A DNA stretch of 64,000 nt, from NCBI RefSeq assembly GCF_000003195.3, contig NC_012876.2, forward strand, positions 60,444,407-60,508,406, written 5' to 3'. Of the stretch, positions 44,818 to 56,583 are shown piece by piece. This DNA is from Sorghum bicolor. Its lineage: Eukaryota > Streptophyta > Magnoliopsida > Poales > Poaceae. The notes under the pieces are model-generated. The model saw only the letters and a list, made by a program, of their open reading frames with translations, did not search any database and was not told the origin of the DNA. The translations under genes and the position numbers were made by a program. How positions within the stretch are numbered: position 1 is the first letter of the stretch; each line of letters begins with the position of its first letter.

Positions 44818-45286
44818 GCATATTCATACGTCTCATGTAACATCTTGTGTACGTCTCATGTAACTCTCTCTATATACAACTAAAATGCTCCTAATAGAAT
44901 CGATCACGTGGTGTAACTAAACTCACATAAAAAATTGACCGGAGAAAACAAGTCCACCGCAGAACCAAAGTCGGGTAAAAGAAAACAAGTGCACCCTTAG
45001 AAAAGAAAAACCGATTAGATCTAAACTAGACAAAGAAAGAAAGTAGTAATAGATTGAAACTAAATCCGGATTGTACTTCTCGGCAAAAAAATCTAATTTA
45101 ATAAATATAAGCAAACAGATTTATACAGGTTAAAAATAGATCGTAACATGTTGGACCAAAAATATGTATTGTCTCCTCAGCAATGACACGCATATGAACG
45201 CTACCAACACCGTGACAGGGGCAACACACGCTACCAATGACTCGAACTCTTGCCTAGCACCTCAGGCGAGCGGTATGCGTCGTAAA

Positions 45287-45633
45287 AAGACCTCGTTTAT
45301 TTGGCAAGACAGCAAGCACAATAATATTCTTTGTTTCATTTCCATTTAAATATGCTTATTTATTCACACCAAGTTATTTTATATCTGTTTATCTAAACAC
45401 AATCTTATCTTACATCATTAATAAAGTTATAATTCCTCGCACAGTTGTAAGGTGTTGGTCAAAGTGCAGCGACATATATATGCAACTTGAGGCATTGTAT
45501 AACTAACAAACGATTTGAACCGTGTTCTGTGTGACCCAATCAAATTGATTTAGCACTTGCCATCGGCAATTTGATAAACATTTTTATTAAATTTAAAATA
45601 GTTTTTTTAAAATATGTGTGTGTCTCACGTGTA
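45287..45633. repeat. Direct repeat B in the inverted-repeat spacer
   Basis: This is the second copy of the 44485-44817 segment, with scattered substitutions and small indels. Such a pair could come from a duplicated breakpoint or from two solo copies of one element. No TG...CA termini are evident. Confidence 0.8.
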
Positions 45634-45671
45634 TTTTTTTCTAAATCATGGTTTGTGTTTTCTTCCTTGCA

Positions 45672-46606
45672 GAGCATCTCCAATAGTTTGGTATATCTCA
45701 CTTGCTAAATGTTGTGTTTTAGTAAGTTGCTATAATAATTTACCAAGTTGAAAAGAAGCCATCTCCAACAATTCCCTATTTTTAACTTGCCAAATCAAAA
45801 AAAAGGAGGGCCCACTAGGTGAGGTTGTTGACCGGTACATCGTGCACGACCCCGACGCCTTCCCTTCGTTCGCGCGTGCATGTCCCGGATCGATCATCAT
45901 GGATCAAATATTCATCAACAAACAATATCATTGATCAACAACTAACTCTATCATCGATTATCAACAAGGGTCATCGAAGATTGATCATGGATGGGTATAC
46001 GTAGATTACCAGGATACAATATCATCTATCACCTAAATTACTAAACCCTACCTAGACTATCACAAGATGAGTATACGTATATTACTAGGAACCCTATCCT
46101 GCCTATTCGATCAAGGACACTAGAACATATGCTATCGTACGAGATCGATCTTGGCCGGGTGGACATACGTACCTCAACGAGATCGGGTGGACGTCTTGGC
46201 CGGGTAGCTGCTGGATCCGATCAGGAATTATCGAGGCCGGGCTACTTCCTGCCCGCGACAGTGACCAGGACGAGGCCACGACTTCTGCGCGTGGAGAGAC
46301 CTTGCGACGATGGAGACAGGTCTTGGCGCAGAACTTGTGACGACGGAGGCGCGGGAAGTAGAGGAGGACTCGCCTCAGTCACGCGGGAAGGAGAGGAAAA
46401 TTCCTCGACCGCGCAGGAAGATGAGTCGCGGGCGCGCATGGAGGGATACGCAGTCGGATTCGCGTGCGCAAATATACGCGCGCGGCACCGAGGGATAGCA
46501 AGCTGAGAAATTTGGCAAGTCACTTTGGCAAACTGTTGGAGATTGATTTTTGCTTGTTTTGCCAAATTAGGATGGCAAGTCATATGCCAAACTGTTGGAG
46601 ATGCTC
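45672..46606. mobile_element. Transposon-like element with GAGCATCTCCAA inverted ends
   Basis: It starts GAGCATCTCCAATAGTTTGG and ends CCAAACTGTTGGAGATGCTC, a good 20-bp inverted repeat. Internal copies of CATCTCCAACA and CTGTTGGAGAT sit near each end. The GC-richer interior (46130-46480) has an open plus-strand frame (46129-46506) of unknown nature. I could not find a target duplication, so the exact boundaries are uncertain. Confidence 0.6.
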
Positions 46607-47531
46607 GAATTATTTGAATCGTCCATGGTCTCCTAAAATCCAAAATTATGCCAAATATGAGAAAGAGGATGTAGGCCAAGAAAAATCCTTGCAGACCAAA
46701 GCGTGAATCACCGACCGCAATGCAAACTCAACTATGTGTTCTCAGCAACAATGTCTTGCTTAATCATTGAGACTTGTCCGAGAGAATTCCAAATAAAAAT
46801 ATAAAGAGACTTAGTTCTGATTGCATATTAACAATATGCATCATGAGGTTTAACTTTGTAACATCACTTCACTTGACCATGAACGGCAATCGACGTGCAA
46901 CTTCTCAAACTCTCGAACTGATGTCTCCAACAGTCCAACTTGGCCAACAACATCCAAGCGAACATGATCACTTCCCTGTTCGTCGTCATTGTTGTAGGTC
47001 TATGCACTGGAGCACATGATTGAGCAAGTTCATAATTTGGACGAGCTCGGGATGCCAAACTTTATGTGCTATTTTATGAGTCAAATAATTTTTCTAAGGT
47101 CAAATAAGGTTTTAGTATTTTAAATGCATATTTAATTAAGAAGTTTTGATACATATTTTTTTTAAAAAATATTCTTAAAATTCAATTGACATCCATAAAC
47201 TATCAAGAAGTCCGATTTAGTGGAAACAAATCAGGTGTGGACCATCAGCACAGGACAAGATGCGGACATGCGAATGACATGTGGCTATGGGACATGTGAA
47301 TTGTGATTTTGCAAGTAGGCCTACACAATCCGCACATAATGTGACTAAACAAAAGTGCTACATCGATTTTACTCTGCTGTAACCCCTCGTAACAAAAAAA
47401 AGCTTGAAGCAGTCTTATATTATAAACATCGATCGACGATGAAATTCACAAAATTCATCTAAAAGAATAAATGTCTTAGTCCATACTATATTATACTTTT
47501 GTATCTAAAATTAGAAAGGATGCACTAGGAG
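46607..47531. other. Inverted-repeat spacer, right part; nothing recognised
   Basis: AT-rich DNA without a convincing frame, repeat or RNA gene. Confidence 0.4.
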
Positions 47532-48962
47532 CTCCACTAGCCGGCAGCAATAGTGGGGCTGAAGCCCTCTATCCCACCGCTGTCTTCGTCTCTGCTAATT
47601 ACTTTAGTTATAATTGTGTTATAATACCAAAAAACTTTGTTACAAATATGCTAAAATACTATTTTTTATGTTCGCGAAGTAAAAGAGGCCTATATCACAA
47701 GATACCCACAAACCCAGATTCACCCAGATTCTAACGACTTGCCGTCAGCGAAACTAAACCCGAGATCAGGTGGCGTCCTCGTCTAGTGCGCATGGAAGAA
47801 GGTTGAGGTCGAATGGGAACAGGAGTGGTGCACCCTTGCCGCTGGACGCACATATTTCGCTTTGCACATTTGGTTCAACCGAGCTCGGCATCGACTTCTC
47901 TTGGGCCACCGACCCACGCTTCGCCCGTGAGCTGCACCCTTCGCCATCGCCGTCGCCGTCGACAGATCCCAGGGCGCCGGTGCCCTTTCGCTTCGCCTGC
48001 AGCCGCGCCGGCGCCGGCGCGGTGTCGTTCGCGCTCGACAACACGCCAGACCCACCAATGCCGTAGTCCTATTCCAATGGAGAATTTGGGCTTGGCGTCT
48101 TCATGGGCTCCTTGGGTGGCGCGGCGCTGGTTGATGGGTCGGACCCAGACCCGACCACTGCGGCGTAGCAGAGCGCTACCACCACCGGCCGCCGCCACCT
48201 TTCCTGCTCAGTGGACCACGGCATGCTGGATCCCTTGGCAACGGCGACGGCGGTGGCGGCATGGCCCTGCTTCGACAGCTCCTTAGATGTCTCGCCACGC
48301 GACCCTGATCTGTTAGCCTTTGGCCACCGCTCCGGCACCCCCGCCGCCACAGTCCTGGCCAAAGAGAAATAGGCCTCACCCAAGTGCATTAAGACCCACT
48401 CCGGCAGCCGCCTCCAGGGCGGCACCCCCCCCGCCACAGTCCCGGCCGAAGAGCAGGCCACACCCGACGACGACATCACCTTCGCCGCCACCGATGCAGT
48501 CCCGAGCGAAGAGGAGGCCTCACCCGACGGCTGCATCGGGACCCACTCCGGCCACCTCCAGAGCTTCTGGTACCGGAGGTTGACGAGAATCTGCGTAGCG
48601 CGAACCTGCTCCGGATCCTCTTTCTCCACCGCTGCCATGCAGAACCGACACCAGCGGCGGCTGCACCAGCAACAAGGGCATGCCTCCCTACGCCGCCACC
48701 GTCTCGGTGCTCGCTCTCTTGTGTCTGGATATGGAGATGCGTCTCGAGATGCGAGGCTCCTTTTCTTGGACAAGGAGGAAATACAGGATCAGAGAGCTCC
48801 ATGGCGTGGGCGTCTCTCCCCATTCTTATATCCCACCCCACCCACGTGCAAACTGTCTCCAAATTCGGTTCGTCTCCGATTCCGATCCGCCCCCGCCCCC
48901 GTCAGTGAACACAAAATCCCCAGAAATCCCAGCTGATTAACCAATAGCTATGCGATCGGACA
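47532..48962. repeat. Right arm of the 1.4-kb inverted repeat
   Basis: This is the reverse-complement partner of 43033-44475. The outer end is CCAATAGCTATGCGATCGG and the inner end is CTCCACTAGCCGGCAGC. Confidence 0.85.
47766..48638 (-). pseudogene. Broken gene copy in the right arm (product with C-terminal EAR-like motif)
   Basis: The minus-strand frame starts MAAVEKEDPEQV at 48638 and ends FDLNLLPCALDEDAT with TGA at 47766-47768. The reading frame is better kept than in the left arm, but a TAG replaces the Leu codon of LDLDYG, giving PLE-stop near 48069. The protein family is unrecognised. The DLNLLP motif suggests a transcriptional repressor or adaptor, but this rests on a six-residue motif only. 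The two arm copies would be transcribed towards each other. Confidence 0.6.
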
Positions 48963-49135
48963 TCGGACCCACTGGAGGAAGAGACGCCGCCGGGCCGGAC
49001 TGTGTGCTGGTAGTAAAAGAAGAGGAGGGGGTGGAGCGGGAAAGCTCACTGTTGCAGGAGATGGGGGCGCGGGGAGCGGAGTGGAACGACCACTTGGTGA
49101 GGCGAAACTCGGGCGGAGAAGAGGTTGCAGATGGG

Positions 49136-51052
49136 TGAAAGCCCAAGTTTGGTTTTGATAATTAATGACACCAAGTTGCTAATGCCTTGTATTTAAGTGA
49201 TTTGAGTTAGGCATAGCAACACATGTGATGAAGGTGCATGGTGGCATGGAAAGGTGGCCACACGATCACAAAGGGATGAAGCATGAAGTGGAGATCATGG
49301 TGATAGACGAGGAGCAAAGTTATCAAGGCAAAGGTATAAACATAGGGTTCTACTTTTGCCGGTCTAAGATGAGTAGAGAAGTGATTGACCGGGTTTAGAA
49401 TAGATAGCTGACTATCAAGAGGGGAAATCACGGTTATCTCTCGAATCAAGTGCTACTAGGTCCACATCTTGAGCATACGCATTAAGATCTAGTAAAGTGC
49501 GAACTTAACTCCTTTGGTAAAAATGTTTGTGAAAAGCTAACACACGTGCACTTTGGTGGTGGACACTTGGTGGTGTTAGTACTTTTGCAAAGGAGGTGGG
49601 GTTCCTAGGGTTGAGAGGGGTTTGGGTTCCTCTCTCCCTCCCGTCGAGCTTGCGAGGCGGGATTCGGCGCTTTTGAGAAAAATAAGTGTATATTTTCTAT
49701 TGCGCCGGTGGGAAATTTGGAGAAGTCACGGGAGTGTACAGGACGCTGAGTGCAGAGGCACCGGACGCTGGCCTCAGAGTCCGGTGTGCTTGACACTACT
49801 AGGGTTGAGCACCGGACGCACTCTGAAAGCGTCCGGTGGTTAGCGTCCGGTGTGAGGGGTTTTTGCAACCCTCTCTGCGCACGAGTCCGGTGAGCACCGG
49901 ACCGTCCGGTGCCCAGCGTCCGGTGAGGTCGCGAGTTTGACAAACTCTCTGCGCATGAGTCCGGTGAGCACCGGACGCGTCCGGTGTGGACTTGCAGGGC
50001 GTCCGGTGTGTTGCAGGTAGCCGTTAGAAACTGACGCGCGAGATTCAAAGAGGACACGTGGCCTATCCCTGAGCACCGGACGCTGGGGGTCGAGCGTCCG
50101 GTGATCACTTAGTAGCGTCCGGTGCCCCCGATTTCAGCCCAGTGAAAGTGGCCAACGGCTAGTTTCTTTGAGGGGCTTATAAATAGTTGGTGGCCGGCTT
50201 TGGGAGGCTATCTCTTGCACATTTGATTACTTGAGACATACATTGAGCTAGAGAACACTCCCTCCACTCATCTCCTTACTTGTTTGCTAATCCTAGTGAG
50301 ATTGAGCGAGATTCAAGTGCATTGCTTTGAGAGTTGCATTTAGTGGCACTTGATTCTTGAGTTTGCTACGGATTTCTTGTTACTCTTGGGTGTTTCCCGA
50401 CGCCCTAGACGGCTTGGAGCAGCGGTGGTGTTGAGCTCGTGATTGGAGATTGTTTCGAGCCTCACCAAGTGATTTGTGAGGGGTTCTTGAGCCTTCCCCG
50501 CGGGAGATCGCAATTGGCTACTCTAGTGGATTGCTCATGGCCTGGAGGATCCCCATCTTGTGAGTGGATGTGCGGCACCCGCTGAGGGTTTGGCTTTGGA
50601 TTGCCAATTAGCTCGTGATCCATCAAGTGGGTGTATCGCCACAACGAGAAGTAGCTTGCCGGGAAGCAAGTGAACCTCGGTAAAAAATCTTGTGTCATCT
50701 CTTGCCGAGGTTTCTCTTGTGATTGTACACGTGATTGATTGGATATATTTCTACTCTACAACGTCGGTATAATAATCACTCCCCTCTCCTTTACCTTTGT
50801 GTATACCTTGCTAGTTGTGTAGCTTGTTTAGCTTAGCTTTATTGTTTAGGAGTGTAGCAAGCTTCTAGTTGTGCTTTCTTGTTGTAACTAGTGTTTAGCT
50901 TTCTTGCTAGACTTGTGTAGGTGGCTTGCATAGCTTAGTTGTGCTAGTACTAGAATAGCTTCGCCTTTTGTTTTACTAACTCACTTGCTTAGTGAAGTTT
51001 GTAGATTTTTTAAATAGGCTATTCACCCCCCTCTAGCCATTTGGACCTTACA
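49136..51052 (+). repeat. 5' LTR of the SIRE-type element
   Basis: This 1917-bp LTR begins TGAAAGCCCAAG and ends GACCTTACA. Between 49750 and 50130 it carries an array of about fifteen GCGTCCGGTG / CACCGGACGC motifs in both orientations. A TATA-like TATAAATAG lies at about 50178-50186. Confidence 0.9.
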
Positions 51053-51054
51053 AG

Positions 51055-51066
51055 TGGTATCGGAGC
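51055..51066 (+). other. Primer binding site of the SIRE-type element
   Basis: TGGTATCGGAGC, two bases after the 5' LTR, matches the tRNA-Met(i) site with one change (A to G at position 8). Confidence 0.85.
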
Positions 51067-51109
51067 CGAGGCACCGTTTATTTGAGGCTTAACAACCTAC
51101 GGTGAAGAA

Positions 51110-52240
51110 ATGGCTCTTAGTTTGCATATCAACAATACTAAGAAGGCACCTTACTTTGATGGCACCAATTATGCTTATTGGAAGTCCAAGATGACCGCTC
51201 ATCTCAAGTCAATCAATAGAGAAGTTTGGAAGGTGACCGAAACAAAGTTTGAGGTTGCAAATGAGAATGCACCTACACCGGTTGAAGAAAAGAAGCTTCA
51301 ATGCAATGACATTGCAATAAGTGCTCTTCATGAAGCTCTTGACGACAAGACCTTTGAGCAAATCAAGAACATTGAGATTGCTCATGATGCATGGGCAAAA
51401 TTAGAAGAAACATTTGAGGGCACCAAAGGCACCAAGACCGCCAAAGCATACATCCTCCAAGAAAAGTTCTCAAGCTTCAAGATGCAAGAAGATGAAAGTG
51501 TGCCAGAGATGTTTCACCGGTTGCAAGTCATTGTGAATGAGCTCAAGGCACTTGGGGAAGAAGTGAAAGATAGTCAATTCTCTATGAAATTCTTGAGAAG
51601 CTTGCCCAAGAGATTTGACACATTGATCACCGTGCTAGTCAAGATAACACTTAGTGAATCAACTCCCCAACAAGTGTTCCAAGAAGTGATGACCGATGAT
51701 GCTTATAGAGAAGATGATGAGAAGGATGAGTTGGTCAAGAAAAGAAAGAAGGAAGGTGAAAAGAGGGATGATGAGAAGAAGAAGAGTGTGGCATTTAAGG
51801 CCTCCACATCCAAGGGCAAAGCTAAGCAAGAATCATCAAGTGAAGAAGAAGCAAGCTCTTGTGATAGTGATGATGATGAGGAGATGGCTCTTCTTGTCAA
51901 AAGATTTGGAAAGTTCATGAAGAAGAAGGACTATCGGGCAAGGAGAAAGAAGAACTCCTCTAAGAAGAATGATTACTCCATGAGGTGCTTTAGATGCCAT
52001 AGCAAGGATCATCTCATTGCCAAATGTCTTTATGATAGTGATGATGAAGATGCTATCAAGAAGGAAAGAAAGAAGCAAAAGAAGAAGCAAGAAAAGAAGG
52101 AAGGCTCAAACAAGAAGAAGGGTGATGCCCATGTTGCAACTTGGGATAGTGATGACTCCTCAAGTGATGATGAGAGCACCAAGAAGAAGGCGCATGCTAG
52201 CATTGCAATTCAAGTCTTTTGTCAAGAGGGTGCAAAATGA
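51110..52240 (+). CDS. SIRE-type gag
   Basis: The ORF has 376 codons, starting [20 protein letters not shown] about 45 bp after the primer site. The capsid domain is of copia UBN2 type ([41 protein letters not shown]). It is followed by a highly charged Lys/Glu/Asp region and a CCHC knuckle [14 protein letters not shown] (CX2CX4HX4C). The C-terminal part is again charged and ends at the deletion junction, so the last residues (about VFCQEGAK) are read in a frame foreign to gag. The protease that normally follows is missing. Confidence 0.85.
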   Translation: MALSLHINNTKKAPYFDGTNYAYWKSKMTAHLKSINREVWKVTETKFEVANENAPTPVEEKKLQCNDIAISALHEALDDKTFEQIKNIEIAHDAWAKLEETFEGTKGTKTAKAYILQEKFSSFKMQEDESVPEMFHRLQVIVNELKALGEEVKDSQFSMKFLRSLPKRFDTLITVLVKITLSESTPQQVFQEVMTDDAYREDDEKDELVKKRKKEGEKRDDEKKKSVAFKASTSKGKAKQESSSEEEASSCDSDDDEEMALLVKRFGKFMKKKDYRARRKKNSSKKNDYSMRCFRCHSKDHLIAKCLYDSDDEDAIKKERKKQKKKQEKKEGSNKKKGDAHVATWDSDDSSSDDESTKKKAHASIAIQVFCQEGAK

Positions 52241-53831
52241 GTTTGAAACCACTATCAAGAATATTAGAATTGACAATGGTAGTGAATTCAAGAACACAAG
52301 AATTGAGGAATTGTGTGATGATCTTGGCATTGGACATCAATTCTCTCCAACATACACTCCTCAATCCAATGGTGTAGTTGAGAGGAAAAATAGAACCTTG
52401 ATTGATATGGCTAGATCAATGCTTAGTGAATACAATGTTAGCCATTCATTTTGGAGTGAAGCTATCAACACGGCTTGCTATTGTAGCAACCGTCTCTATT
52501 GCCATGGAAAGCTTGGGAAGACACCATATGAGCTATTGAATGGAAGAAAGCCCAACATTGCATACTTTAGAGTGTTTGGTTGCAAATGCTACATTCTCAA
52601 GAAAGGCACTAGATTGAGTAAATTTGAGAAGAAATGTGATGAAGGGTTCTTACTTGGTTATTCCACCACAAGCAAGGCATATAGAGTTTGGAACTTGGCA
52701 AGTGGCACATTAGAAGAAGTCCATGATGTTGAGTTTGATGAAACCGAGGGATCTCAAAGTGAAGCACAAAATCTTGATGATGTGAGAGGAGATCAATTGG
52801 CAAATGTAATGAAGAACATGGATGTTGGTGACATAAGGCCAATGCAAGTTGATGATGATAATGACATTCACATGATCAATCAAGAAGTGCAAATTGATAC
52901 AAATCAAGCTAGTACTAGTGGCTCTCATGATGATGATAAAAATCAAAGTCAAGCTAGTGGAAGTAATCAACTCCCAATACTCCAACCTACAAGCATAGCA
53001 AGCGATCATCCATTGGATCAAGTCATTGGTGGTATTCAAAGTGGTGTACAAACAAGATCAAGACTAGCATCCTTTTGTGAGCACTACTCATTTGTCTCAT
53101 TTGAGGAACCAAAGAAGATAGAAGATGCATTGAAGGATTCCGATTGGGTAAATGCCATGCATGAAGAATTGAACAACTTCACAAGAAATCAAGTGTGGGA
53201 TCTTGTTGAGAGGCCAAAGAACTACAATGTGATTGGTACCAAGTGGGTCTTTAGAAACAAGCAAGATCAAGATGGTGTAGTTGTGAGAAACAAAGCAAGA
53301 CTAGTAGCACAAGGTTACACTCAAGTTGAAGGTCTTGACTTTGGAGAAACATATGCACCGGTTGCAAGATTGGAGGCAATTAGAATATTATTAGCCTATG
53401 CTTGTGCCCACAACATCAAGCTCTATCAAATGGATGTGAAGAGTGCATTTCTCAATGGATACATCAATGAGTTGGTTTATGTTGAACAACCTCCCGGTTT
53501 TGAAGATGACAAGAAACCCAATCATGTGTACAAGCTCAAGAAGGCATTGTATGGTTTGAAGCAAGCACCTAGAGCATGGTATGAGAGATTGAGAGATTTC
53601 CTTCTCTCTAAAGGGTTCAAGATGGGAAAGGTTGACACCACCCTCTTCACCAAGAAGCTAGGCAATGACTTGTTTGTGTTGCAAATCTATGTTGATGATA
53701 TCATCTTTGGATCAACCAATCAAGACTTTTGTGAAGAGTTTGGAAAAATGATGGCAAATGAGTTTGAGATGTCGATGATTGGAGAGCTTAGTTACTTCCT
53801 TGGTCTTCAAATCAAGCAAATGAAAAAATGG
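52218..53831 (+). pseudogene. SIRE-type pol remnant (integrase core to RT, truncated)
   Basis: The frame resumes at [16 protein letters not shown]. It shows the second integrase aspartate in DNGSEF and the glutamate region [16 protein letters not shown], but lacks protease, the integrase zinc finger and the first aspartate. RT follows with [32 protein letters not shown] and catalytic YVDDIIFGS. The frame ends at [16 protein letters not shown], where sequence switches to the middle of the LTR. RNase H is absent. No other stop was seen, and an ORF can be read from 52017, but its first part is gag out of frame. Confidence 0.85.
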
Positions 53832-54779
53832 CACTTAGTAGCGTCCGGTGCCCCCGATTTCAGCCCAGTGAAAGTGGCCAACAGCTAGTTTCTTTGAGGG
53901 GCTTATAAATAGTTGGTGGCCGGCTTTGGGAGGCTATCTCTTGCACATTTGATTACTTGAGACATACATTGAGCTAGAGAACACTCCCTCCACTCATCTC
54001 CTTACTTGTTTGCTAATCCTAGTGAGATTGAGTGAGATTCAAGTGCATTGCTTTGAGAGTTGCATTTAGTGGCACTTGATTCTTGAGTTTGCTGCGGATT
54101 TCTTGTTACTCTTGGGTGTTTCCCGACGCCCTAGACGGCTTGGAGCAGCGGTGGTGTTGAGCTCGTGATTGGAGATTGTTTCGAGCCTCACCAAATGACT
54201 TGTGAGGGGTTCTTGAGCCTTCCCCACGGGAGATCGCAATTGGCTACTCTAGTGGATTGCTCGTGGCCTGGAGGATCCCCATCTTGTGAGTGGATGTGCG
54301 GCACCCGCTGAGGGTTTGGCTTTGGATTGCCAATTAGCTCGTGATCCATCAAGTGGGTGTATCGCCACAACGAGAAGTAGCTTGCCGGGAAGCAAGTGAA
54401 CCTCGGTAAAAAAATCTTGTGTCATCTCTTGCCGAGGTTTCTCTTGTGATTGTACACGTGATTGATTGGATATATTTCTACTCTACAACGTCGGTATAAC
54501 AATCACTCCCCTCTCCTTTACCTTTGTGTATACCTTGCTAGTTGTGTAGCTTGTTTAGCTTAGCTTTCTTGTTTAGGAGTGTAGCAAGCTTCTAGTTGTG
54601 CTTTCTTGTTGTAACTAGTGTTTACCTTTCTTGCTAGACTTGTGTAGGTGGCTTGCATAGCTTAGTTGTGCTAGTACTAGAATAGCTTCGCCTTTTGTTT
54701 TACTAACTCACTTGCTTAGTGAAGTTTGTAGATTTTTTAAATAGGCTATTCACCCCCCTCTAGCCATTTGGACCTTACA
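53832..54779 (+). repeat. Truncated 3' LTR of the SIRE-type element
   Basis: It equals 50106-51052 of the 5' LTR with few differences (for example C for T in AATAATC, A-run plus one). It lacks the LTR start and most of the CCGGAC array. The junction bases CACTTAGTAG are those of the LTR. Confidence 0.9.
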
Positions 54780-54784
54780 ATGGG

Positions 54785-56343
54785 CTCGTTAGCTGGGCCA
54801 GAATCGCCGAGGCCGTGTAGTCACAGTACAAAGCTCTGTTTGCGGCCCGCCATGTGGGATGAGGGGACGAGCTTGGCAGGAAGCCCGGGAGGTAGCGCAC
54901 GGTGGCGGAGGGAGGCGACGAGGAGCGAGGCTGCGGCGAGGGTGAAGAGGAAGCGGACCAGGCTACTCATGGGTCATGGGCCAAGCCCACCCGAAATGCG
55001 TCGCTGAGAACTTGAAGCAGTAGTTGGGATTTTTTTTTGCAACGATAATAGCAGTTGATGTTAGTTGTACCAAATTCCAAAGAATTTTTTAGCGGTCCTT
55101 AAACTTGTGGTGGTTTCATGGGATTGCGTGCGGATTGGTGGCTTGGTGCTATTTGAAGCATATGTCCCCATAAATTTGTAGTACCTTTTAATACGGCATA
55201 TCTCTTCTCTTCTCTTTCAATATCTCTTTTCTTTTTTATCTTTACACTAAAAAATCTCTAAAGTAATCATCTACCCGATGATACCAATAATGTATACGAT
55301 TCGGTCTAAAGACTACCAAATACGTATACTATTCTGGCACCGTTCCTGACCGTCATGTGTGTTCAATTGGAACGGATACGAAGTCTTAATACGAAAGGGA
55401 ATGAGTCCCAATCTGACACGAACTCTCCGGCGCATTGTATGCAGGCCACTTAACCACATTACGTATGTATTCATACTTGTTTTATCGGTTTAAGTATGTT
55501 CATATACTTATATTAAACATACTTTAGATCTTACCAAGCGAATTTTTTTCAAAAAAAATTCATATTTTTAATATATTACTAAAATGCCACTACTGTAGTA
55601 TATATAATAAGTATAACTATATATTCTATGTCTGCATGCATACTTAACATACATACTACCTTAGATGGTTTAGTATGATCATATACTTTGTCTACATATA
55701 CTTCATCGGGCTATATACACCCTAAATCTAGAGATGTAAATATGGGAGTAACTACTACTGGAAGTAAAAAGGAATTATCCTATATATATATATATATTTG
55801 TGATTTCTGAAAAATGAGTGTTAATTCAAGCATCTTTTTATTTTCAGAAGGAACGAATCAAATTCAAAGACACAAATCACGATGGAAGTCAACTAGTACA
55901 ATTATCAACCATTGTGTACCTAGAAAAACACACACAAAATTTTATCTTCATTAAAATCAATGTTTCAAAATTAATTAGGACCAAATCCAATAACAATAGA
56001 GGGAAGTTTGAAGCTTACGTCAAACTCTCGACCCCCTTCCAAGCTACTTCCCCGTCACGCCGCCCCTGGCCATGGTTCGATCCCCGCGTCGTCTTCTTTT
56101 TTTTTTGGTCTATTATTTGCTCGAGCGTCCGCAAAAAGAAAGAAGATCACACAAACTTCCGCCGCCGCCTGTTGGGTCTCGACGATGGCAAGCTTTTTGG
56201 CTTCAATGACCTCATAGGGCCGAAAAGGGGTCGCTGCTGCTGCATGCACACGCCCGCCGGTGCCTAGCGGCCTGCGGCACGACGCGCTGCAAGTGGCCCC
56301 CACCCGACGAAGCAGCACATGGATCCGGCCTTGGAGACACTAG
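54785..56343. other. Intergenic, nothing recognised
   Basis: A short GC-rich stretch (54785-55010) continues the pre-insertion locus seen at 48963-49130. The rest is AT-rich. The GC-rich patch at 56020-56330 has minus-strand open reading (MLLRRVGATCSAS...) but no recognisable domain. Confidence 0.35.
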
Positions 56344-56583
56344 GGCCTTGTTCAGTTCATTCTGAAAATCAAAAATTTTCAAGATTTCCCATCACATCAA
56401 ATTTTGTGGCACATGCATAAAATATTAAATATAGACGAAAACAAAAACTAATTACACAGTTTAGCTGGAAATCACGAGACGAATCTTTTGATCCTAGTTA
56501 GTCCATAATTAGATAATATTTGTCACAAACAAACGAAAATACTACAGTACCGAAAACTTTTGGCTTTTAAAGTAAACAAGGCC
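56344..56583. mobile_element. MITE, GGCCTTGTTTAGTT family
   Basis: It begins GGCCTTGTTCAGTTC and ends AAAGTAAACAAGGCC, with TAG on each side. Confidence 0.75.

Larger units (their letters stand above)
49136..54779 (+). mobile_element. SIRE/Maximus-type Ty1-copia retrotransposon, deletion derivative
   Basis: A 5-bp target duplication ATGGG flanks it (49131-49135 and 54780-54784). The 5' LTR is complete (49136-51052), and the primer site follows. Gag is intact, protease and the integrase N-terminus are deleted, integrase core to mid-RT is present, and the rest of pol plus the first 970 bp of the 3' LTR are deleted in one event. The remaining 3' LTR (53832-54779) matches 50106-51052. Because the target duplication is intact, the deletions came after insertion or the 3' LTR loss was internal. 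Confidence 0.92.

Noticed and set aside
43033..48962. A Mutator-like element with long terminal inverted repeats
   Set aside because: No 9-bp target duplication was found beyond the outer ends, and the arms contain a gene copy from its 5' UTR to its stop, which suits an inverted gene duplication better.
52017..53888. 623-codon ORF as one intact polyprotein
   Set aside because: Its first 60 or so codons are gag read out of frame, and its last 18 are LTR sequence; the real part is about 52218-53831.
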